A stretch of DNA of 9,472 bases, from positions 1 to 9,472 of the forward strand of contig JAADFV010000030.1 of the NCBI GenBank assembly GCA_013152695.1, in the 5' to 3' direction. Source of the DNA: Chloroflexota bacterium (GTDB lineage: Bacteria; Chloroflexota; Anaerolineae; J102). A program made the position numbers and the translations under genes. Positions 4,897 through 9,472 of this stretch are shown here, in pieces (within the stretch, counting starts at the first letter, position 1; every line of letters begins with the position of its first letter). The notes under the pieces were generated by a model that was not told the origin of the DNA, did not search any database, and worked only from the letters and a program-made list of their open reading frames with translations.

Positions 4897-6971
4897 CCTT
4901 CATCGTTTGACGAGGTGGCCGAGCCACGCCGGAGTTCGTTTTGCAGGCTGGGCCGGCCCACGGCTGTGAAAATCAGATCGGTGCCCAGGTAGAGCTCGCC
5001 ACCAAAAGCCTCTTTCACGGGTGCGATGCGATCATGTCGTTGCACGCGCACTTCGACTTGTTGCGCGCCTGCTTGTTGCGCCTGCTGCGTAATGTAGCGG
5101 CGCATGTACTCCTCGCTAAAATGGACGCATTCGGTAAGGGTAGCGAAATCATGGATGCCATCAGGCAAATAGACACGAAAACGGGCGCGAAGACGGTCTT
5201 CGATGGGTTGGATCTCGATGGTACGGTGCTGAACGACACTACCCACCACGGCCCCGATGGCGTTGGCTACGCCTGCATGTTCAGGGATAACGACCTGAGT
5301 GTGTAGTTGTTGGGCGGTATGAGGAAGGAAAGCGGCGGCGGGAGCGCCGATGCCGACGAGGGCTCGTCGTAAAGTGATGCTGCTTGCCAGATCGATGTCT
5401 GGGGGCTGGACGAGCGCCCGGGCCAGTAATTCTTCGGCTGTGGGTTCCTGCTCCCACTGGGCCACAAGACCATCATCGTAGAGTGATTTACTGACCAATG
5501 CCTGCGCCACGCGGCTGGAAACAGCCCAACGCACATGTTCGCACAAGGGTATCGTCTCCATATTGAGTTGCCGGGCCAAAAGTTCGGCACCCACCCGCGC
5601 TGCTTCACTATCCCACAAATCGAGCAAACCCAGCACGTGCAGAGCATCGGTGGGCGTGAAGGCCGAGAGGATCAGTTTTCTCTCATTAACGAGCCTTTCC
5701 ATGCGTCTCAGCACTGTCGAGGAAACGCGATAGCGGCGCACCAGATCATGCACGGTCATCGGACCTGAACGCAGTGGGGCAACCAGTTCCTCGTCTGCTT
5801 CAGAAAGTCGTCGCATTTGCAGACGTTGCAGCAGCACAAAGCGCCCGGGTTGCGTAAGCTGCTCCAGTTGCGTCAGTTGGGCCCGCAATGCCTCTACGAT
5901 TTCGGGATACTGGCTGGCCAATAAGGACAGGGGCATGACTCGGCGAGGACCGATGGCCAGGGGATCGTAGCGGCCGGGATGGGGATGGGGACGGATGTCA
6001 CTGTCACCGCCCAGGCCCACGGTATAAACATCGATAGCCTCCACCATCGTTTGCCAGCGTCCCACACGAGCACCTTCAGGATTGACCTTGGGAAGGCCGC
6101 CGCGTAAGCTGGCAATGTCGGTCGTAGTCCCACCCATATCAATCACCCACACATCGCCCTGTCCGGCGAGGTGCCAGGCGCCAATAACGCTGGCCGCGGG
6201 CCCGGAGAGGATCGTTTCGATAGGCCGTGCCATCGCCCAATCAGCTCGCACCAGGGAACCGTCACCTTTGACCACCATCAAGGGTGCAGCAACGCCCTGC
6301 TGGTCCAGAGCCCGGCGCACCGTGGAGATCAGATCGATCAGGAGGGGGATAAGGCGAGCATTGAGCGCGGCCGTAGTGGCGCGGCGCACCGAATTCAAAC
6401 GGCTGCTGAGCTCATGCCCGCAGGTGACGGGCAAGGACTCGCGACCGGGTCCACGCGTTAATTCCTGCACCCACTCTTTGGCGCGCAGTTCATGGCTGGG
6501 ATTACGGATACCAAAATAGCCGGAGATGGCGAAGGCTTCGACATGCTCTTGCTGCTCTTGGATGACGCGTACCAGTTCCGCTTCATCCAAAGGCGTAACT
6601 TCGTTGCCGAGGATGTCATGGCCGCCAGCCACATACACGACATTGGTGGTACCTAACTCCTTCTCGAAACCAAATTTCTGTATGAGTTCGGCGTTGTAAC
6701 CAATGAGAATCAAACAAATGGGGCTTCCCTGCCCTTCGACAATGGCGTTGGTGGCGAGGGTGGTGGAGAGGGAAACCATGTCGATGGCCTGGGGAGCTAT
6801 GCTGTGCGCCGGATCATCAAAAACGGAGGTAATGGCAGAAATGATGCCGAGTGAAAGATTGTGATGCGTCGTGAGGGCTTTTGAAGTGGCAATCACACGG
6901 CCGGCGGGCTGGTCTAACAGGACCGCGTCGGTATAAGTGCCACCTGTGTCGATTCCGAGAGCAATGGTCAT
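4893..6971 (-). CDS. Hydantoinase/oxoprolinase family protein (HyuA-like)
   Basis: This 692-residue ATP-dependent amidohydrolase-type protein carries DTGGTYTD (8-15), STTLATNA (69-76), RPIETILSGPAASVIGA (249-265), the second phosphate-loop motif DMGGTTTD (278-285), VGLGGDS (318-324), GIGAPA (540-545) and HAGVANAIGAVVG (565-577). These are the Hydant_A_N and Hydantoinase_A domains in order. Between them, about 403-447, MTVHDLVRRYRVSSTVLRRMERL followed by FTPTDALHVLG looks like a winged-helix-type insert. I recall comparable inserts in archaeal-like single-subunit members. Family members hydrolyse cyclic amides such as hydantoins or 5-oxoproline with ATP, or carboxylate ketones; the substrate here is unknown. 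HyuA normally works with HyuB, which is absent from the window. I place the start at ATG 6971, because the ATP motif follows at the usual distance. A TTG at 7016 would add 15 residues with no family similarity. No convincing Shine-Dalgarno precedes either start. Confidence 0.87.
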   Translation of the reverse strand: MTIALGIDTGGTYTDAVLLDQPAGRVIATSKALTTHHNLSLGIISAITSVFDDPAHSIAPQAIDMVSLSTTLATNAIVEGQGSPICLILIGYNAELIQKFGFEKELGTTNVVYVAGGHDILGNEVTPLDEAELVRVIQEQQEHVEAFAISGYFGIRNPSHELRAKEWVQELTRGPGRESLPVTCGHELSSRLNSVRRATTAALNARLIPLLIDLISTVRRALDQQGVAAPLMVVKGDGSLVRADWAMARPIETILSGPAASVIGAWHLAGQGDVWVIDMGGTTTDIASLRGGLPKVNPEGARVGRWQTMVEAIDVYTVGLGGDSDIRPHPHPGRYDPLAIGPRRVMPLSLLASQYPEIVEALRAQLTQLEQLTQPGRFVLLQRLQMRRLSEADEELVAPLRSGPMTVHDLVRRYRVSSTVLRRMERLVNERKLILSAFTPTDALHVLGLLDLWDSEAARVGAELLARQLNMETIPLCEHVRWAVSSRVAQALVSKSLYDDGLVAQWEQEPTAEELLARALVQPPDIDLASSITLRRALVGIGAPAAAFLPHTAQQLHTQVVIPEHAGVANAIGAVVGSVVQHRTIEIQPIEDRLRARFRVYLPDGIHDFATLTECVHFSEEYMRRYITQQAQQAGAQQVEVRVQRHDRIAPVKEAFGGELYLGTDLIFTAVGRPSLQNELRRGSATSSNDEG

Positions 6972-7055
6972 AATGGTGTTGTCTAGAACGTTGTATGGTG
7001 CGTGGTGTTCAGTCAAAAAACGAACATCATTGCGGAAAGGAGAGGGTAGGCCTCA

Positions 7056-7084
7056 AGTTTAATTTTGCTAAAGAAAAATGTAAA
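7056..7084 (-). promoter_or_regulatory. Probable promoter of the hydantoinase-family gene
   Basis: On the minus strand TTTACA (7084-7079, 5/6) and TAAACT (7061-7056, 4/6) are 17 bp apart. Transcription from about 7049 would leave a leader of roughly 78 bases before ATG 6971. A weaker alternative is TTGACT (7016-7011) with TACAAC (6995-6990), but its 15-bp spacer is short. Confidence 0.4.
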
Positions 7085-7142
7085 GATTTTCATACCATTT
7101 TATCTGGCATGCGACGACCTGCCCCTCTTTTCGCAAGTGATG

Positions 7143-7148
7143 TATAAT
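7143..7148 (+). promoter_or_regulatory. Possible -10 element for the nucleoside-phosphorylase-like gene
   Basis: A perfect TATAAT lies 53 bases before the ATG at 7202. No -35 hexamer is visible at 16-18 bp, and the preceding TG is one base too close to be a canonical extended -10. The resulting leader would be almost purely pyrimidine with no Shine-Dalgarno. Confidence 0.35.
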
Positions 7149-7159
7149 GAAATCAGCTC

Positions 7160-7191
7160 TTCATCTCTCCCCTTTTCTCATTTTCATCTCT
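7160..7191 (+). repeat. Direct repeat in the pyrimidine-rich leader
   Basis: TTCATCTCT occurs at 7160-7168 and 7183-7191, 23 bp apart (about two helical turns), between the putative -10 and the ATG at 7202. The stretch is almost all C and T, so a chance repeat is likely. Confidence 0.25.
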
Positions 7192-7201
7192 TTTCCCAGC
7201 C

Positions 7202-8938
7202 ATGGATCGCACTATTCCCACCTCTGCCAACGAAGATATTCAGCTTTACATGCGCACATACTATTCGTTGTTGCGCAGTACCAGCCCCGTACAAATCAAG
7301 ACGTTGATCGAGGCGCACAAGCGCATGCGTTCTGCCCTGCATGTCGATGCCAATGAGCTCCTGCCTGATTGGGCAGCGTTAACCTACACCTTGCTGCGCT
7401 TGCCCGACTGTATCCATCAGGTAAGGCTTGTCGTCATGGGCCAGTCGGAGGATGTCTTTGCCTCGAATGGCTATCTTGATGTGCAACATTGGAGCCAGGT
7501 CAGTTCGCCGGGGCGGAGGCGTCGAAGCTTTTTCAACGGCAAAGATACGCTGGCCGTTTATATTGCCAGTCGTTCCGATATCGACGATCTGATTCCGATG
7601 CTTACGGCCTACCAGATCGAACGGCGCAAGCTACGTTTTTTGCTCAATCGCCCCACCGTACTTGCTTTTTTACGTGAGCTTAAAAGGGATGAGCCTTTCA
7701 CACCAGCCATGTGTGCCCATCTGGCGGCCCTGACAGGCACGGCTTCTGAAGATTGGCAAAGATTACAGAATCTCTGGCCAGGAAAGATGTTGGAGCATTT
7801 GCTCGAGCTATCCCAGTTCGAATATGAAATCTCTGTCCGTCTGCTTTCCGGTTCTCTGGCGGATTACCGGCGGGCGACACGACGTTGGTGGGAAAATGTG
7901 GAGCAGAAAACGCCCGATATCGATTTCGAATCCCGACCAGTTTATTTCGTCTCCAGCAACAGCCACAGCCTGGCCAATCTCCTAAGTGGCTACCCTTTGT
8001 TGCATGAGGAGACTCTGCATAAATTCCTGTATGATCGGGGCTCAGAAGCATTGCTGCAGGAATACCATGCGATCCTCAAAGAGCATGTTCCCAGCAGTCG
8101 TGAGAATTTTTTGTATTATGCCTGGAAAAAGTATGAAAACGCTCATCCCCAGGCGATTCATGAGCGAATCGCTCACGAGCGTTCCCAGGGAATCCGGCGC
8201 ATCCCCAGTGAGCTCAACGCCTTTGACATCGAAGTCCAGGTCGTATCTCTCAGCCAGATCAATCCTGAATTGCTGGATACACGCTTACGCTTGCCCGGCA
8301 TCGAGCGTCTTGCCGATAGTAATGCTCTTATCGTGAACATCGACTATCCCCTGGGAATGGGGGCATACCAAGTGCTCAACGAAGTTGCCCGCAACATTGC
8401 CGAAATACGTGGGGTTTACATTATGGGTAAAGCGGCGACACTCAATGGCCGCATCGGCGATGTAATGATCCCCAGTGTAGTCCATGACGAGCACTCCCTC
8501 AACACCTATCTCTTTGCCAACCGCTTTACGGCCGATGACGTGGTCCCCTATCTCGTCTACGGCTCTGTCCTCGACAACCAAAAGGCGATCACTGTGCCTG
8601 GCACTTTCTTGCAAAATGCCGACTACATGACCGTTTTTTACGAAGAAGGTTATACCGACATGGAAATGGAGGCCGGCCCCTATCTCAGCAGTATCTACGA
8701 AATGGTTCGGCCCAAACGCCATCCTTACAACGAAATCGTCAATCTCTACAATACGCCCTTTACCGTAGGTATCTTGCACTACGCTTCAGACACACCCTTT
8801 AGCAAGGGTAAAAACTTAGGGACGAAGAATCTTTCCTATTTTGGTATGGATCCGACCTATGCGACGATGGTTGCCATTTTGCGGGCGCTGCTGCAAGAGG
8901 AGTTGCAACGAGTGGCAGAAAATCACCGGCCGGCATGA
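7202..8938 (+). CDS. Uncharacterised protein with C-terminal nucleoside phosphorylase/nucleosidase-like domain (DUF6909-like)
   Basis: The protein has 578 residues and no signal peptide or membrane segment, so it is probably cytosolic. The C-terminal third carries the hallmarks of the PNP/MTAN superfamily. A glycine-containing turn, IMGKAATLNGRIGDVMIP (407-424), corresponds to the GTAGGL...GDVVI segment. DMEMEAGPY (486-494) corresponds to the VEMEAA motif with the ribose- and catalysis-related Glu488 and Glu490. ASD (528-530) matches the base-binding Ser-Asp. PGTFLQNADYM (466-476) precedes the Glu motif. The N-terminal 370 residues have no domain I can place. They include a basic run PGRRRRSFF (103-111) and VYFVSSNSHS (247-256). 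From memory the overall pattern resembles DUF6909 proteins of Bacteroidota, which have matching blocks (RRR patch, SxNxHS, IMGKA, GDxMIP, EMEG, YASD). That family has no known function to me. A nucleoside-cleaving or nucleotide-cleaving activity is inferred only from the fold motifs. No Shine-Dalgarno precedes the ATG. The stop lies 9 bases from the converging gene. Confidence 0.75.
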   Translation: MDRTIPTSANEDIQLYMRTYYSLLRSTSPVQIKTLIEAHKRMRSALHVDANELLPDWAALTYTLLRLPDCIHQVRLVVMGQSEDVFASNGYLDVQHWSQVSSPGRRRRSFFNGKDTLAVYIASRSDIDDLIPMLTAYQIERRKLRFLLNRPTVLAFLRELKRDEPFTPAMCAHLAALTGTASEDWQRLQNLWPGKMLEHLLELSQFEYEISVRLLSGSLADYRRATRRWWENVEQKTPDIDFESRPVYFVSSNSHSLANLLSGYPLLHEETLHKFLYDRGSEALLQEYHAILKEHVPSSRENFLYYAWKKYENAHPQAIHERIAHERSQGIRRIPSELNAFDIEVQVVSLSQINPELLDTRLRLPGIERLADSNALIVNIDYPLGMGAYQVLNEVARNIAEIRGVYIMGKAATLNGRIGDVMIPSVVHDEHSLNTYLFANRFTADDVVPYLVYGSVLDNQKAITVPGTFLQNADYMTVFYEEGYTDMEMEAGPYLSSIYEMVRPKRHPYNEIVNLYNTPFTVGILHYASDTPFSKGKNLGTKNLSYFGMDPTYATMVAILRALLQEELQRVAENHRPA

Positions 8939-8945
8939 GGCCGGC
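8929..8945. terminator. GC-rich hairpin at the convergent gene junction
   Basis: GCCGGC (8929-8934) and GCCGGC (8940-8945) form a 6-bp stem with an ATGAG loop. The repeat lies across the stop codon of the plus-strand gene (8936-8938) and the 9-base gap. The same unit is also a direct repeat, GGCCGGCAT, at 8928-8936 and 8939-8947. Short T-containing stretches follow on both strands (ATTTA on plus, ATTTTC on minus). It could end both transcripts, but the T-tracts are weak. Confidence 0.4.
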
Positions 8946-8947
8946 AT

Positions 8948-9472
8948 TTACTGTCGCTCAGGGTGCCATACCGCATTGAGCATGTGCAGGGCGAGAAGAG
9001 CCAATTCAAAGTGATGCCCCTCGTCTTCTGGCAATATTTGCGCGAGGTAATTCAGAGCCTCAGCCTGCACCGGTTTAGCCGCGAATTCGGCACTGGCCTC
9101 GACCAGAGTTTTCAACTGTTCCCAAGCTGTAGAAAAATCAGCAGTGCCAAAGGCATTGGCGCCGTCTGCTGCCAGGCGAGCCAGCTCTTGTTGCCCGGCC
9201 TGCTGTAGCTGTTTTTGCAGGTCCAACAGGGCTTGAGCAGCAGCCGTACTGAGGTTGGTACGGAAGCTATGCCAATGTTGCAAATAGTAGCGTTCGTCAC
9301 CCACAAGGCGGGCAATAGCCAGGCCCAGCTCGCCCCGCGCCGTGGTGTAAGTGGCCTGCTGCAAGAGCCGGAAAAACTCCTCCAGCATGGTTTCGTCCCC
9401 GAGTTTCCCCAGGGCTGAAGCATAAGCGACCTTCAATTGCGGATGTTTTTCTGCCAATAAGCGCTCGCGGAT
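8948..9472 (-). CDS. HEAT-repeat protein, C-terminal part (5' end outside the window)
   Basis: The frame is open from the window edge through 174 codons to a TAA at 8948-8950, so the start lies beyond 9472. The visible part is all-helical. Two consecutive HEAT-like units can be seen: one around HPQLKVAYASALGKLGDE, with the alternating helix and GD turn, and one around GELGLAIARLVGDE. A Gln/Ala/Leu-rich helical segment (ALLDLQKQLQQAGQQELARL) and a final helical tail with no repeat pattern follow. HEAT arrays are scaffolds for protein contacts. In some bacteria such arrays follow transporter or enzyme domains, so the missing N-terminal part decides the function. No catalytic motif is visible. 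Confidence 0.7.
   Translation of the reverse strand: MRERLLAEKHPQLKVAYASALGKLGDETMLEEFFRLLQQATYTTARGELGLAIARLVGDERYYLQHWHSFRTNLSTAAAQALLDLQKQLQQAGQQELARLAADGANAFGTADFSTAWEQLKTLVEASAEFAAKPVQAEALNYLAQILPEDEGHHFELALLALHMLNAVWHPERQ

Noticed and set aside
4915..4927. Hairpin GTGGC-CGA-GCCAC as a terminator for the convergent pair
   Set aside because: The stem is only 5 bp, lies inside the hydantoinase coding sequence and has no T-run on either strand.
6972..7016. N-terminal extension of the hydantoinase-family protein from a TTG start
   Set aside because: The 15 extra residues have no family similarity and TTG has no Shine-Dalgarno. ATG 6971 places the DTGGT motif at the usual distance from the N-terminus.

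Overview
The window looks like ordinary chromosomal DNA of moderately high G+C from a free-living bacterium. A member of the Chloroflexota is my best guess. That rests only on the mix of genes (a one-piece chelatase of the putative cobaltochelatase type, a stand-alone hydantoinase/oxoprolinase with a winged-helix-like insert, a HEAT-repeat protein) and on leaders that often lack a Shine-Dalgarno. There is no rRNA, tRNA, CRISPR array, phage gene or transposase gene, and no gene-free stretch exceeds 300 bases.

Layout. On the minus strand, 1-870 is the N-terminal part of an AAA+ metal-chelatase-like protein that runs off the left edge. A 277-base divergent gap with back-to-back extended -10 promoters separates it from a plus-strand CPA2 cation/proton antiporter with a C-terminal TrkA/RCK module (1148-3019). 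Immediately behind the antiporter stop codon sits a 103-bp element that looks like a MITE (3024-3126). It has 21-bp imperfect terminal inverted repeats and a perfect 11-bp direct repeat on both sides that contains the antiporter stop codon. Next come a plausible sigma70-type promoter with an inverted repeat in its spacer, a lipoprotein-type PEBP/YbhB protein (3295-3861) with a strong internal ribosome binding site, and a Gfo/Idh/MocA oxidoreductase (3907-4896), probably cotranscribed. The oxidoreductase converges on and overlaps by 4 bp a minus-strand hydantoinase/oxoprolinase family protein (4893-6971). A 230-base divergent gap leads to a plus-strand 578-residue protein (7202-8938). Its C-terminal third carries nucleoside phosphorylase/nucleosidase-like motifs behind a long uncharacterised N-terminal region; it resembles what I remember as DUF6909. 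It converges, 9 bases apart, on the 3' part of a HEAT-repeat gene running off the right edge.

How the genes work together. I see no single pathway. The antiporter, PEBP lipoprotein and oxidoreductase share a strand, but a promoter lies between the first two. The hydantoinase has no visible B-subunit partner. The clearest unexplained objects are the MITE-like insertion, the probable two-start PEBP gene and the nucleoside-phosphorylase-like fusion protein of unknown function. I found no clear multi-gene novel system.
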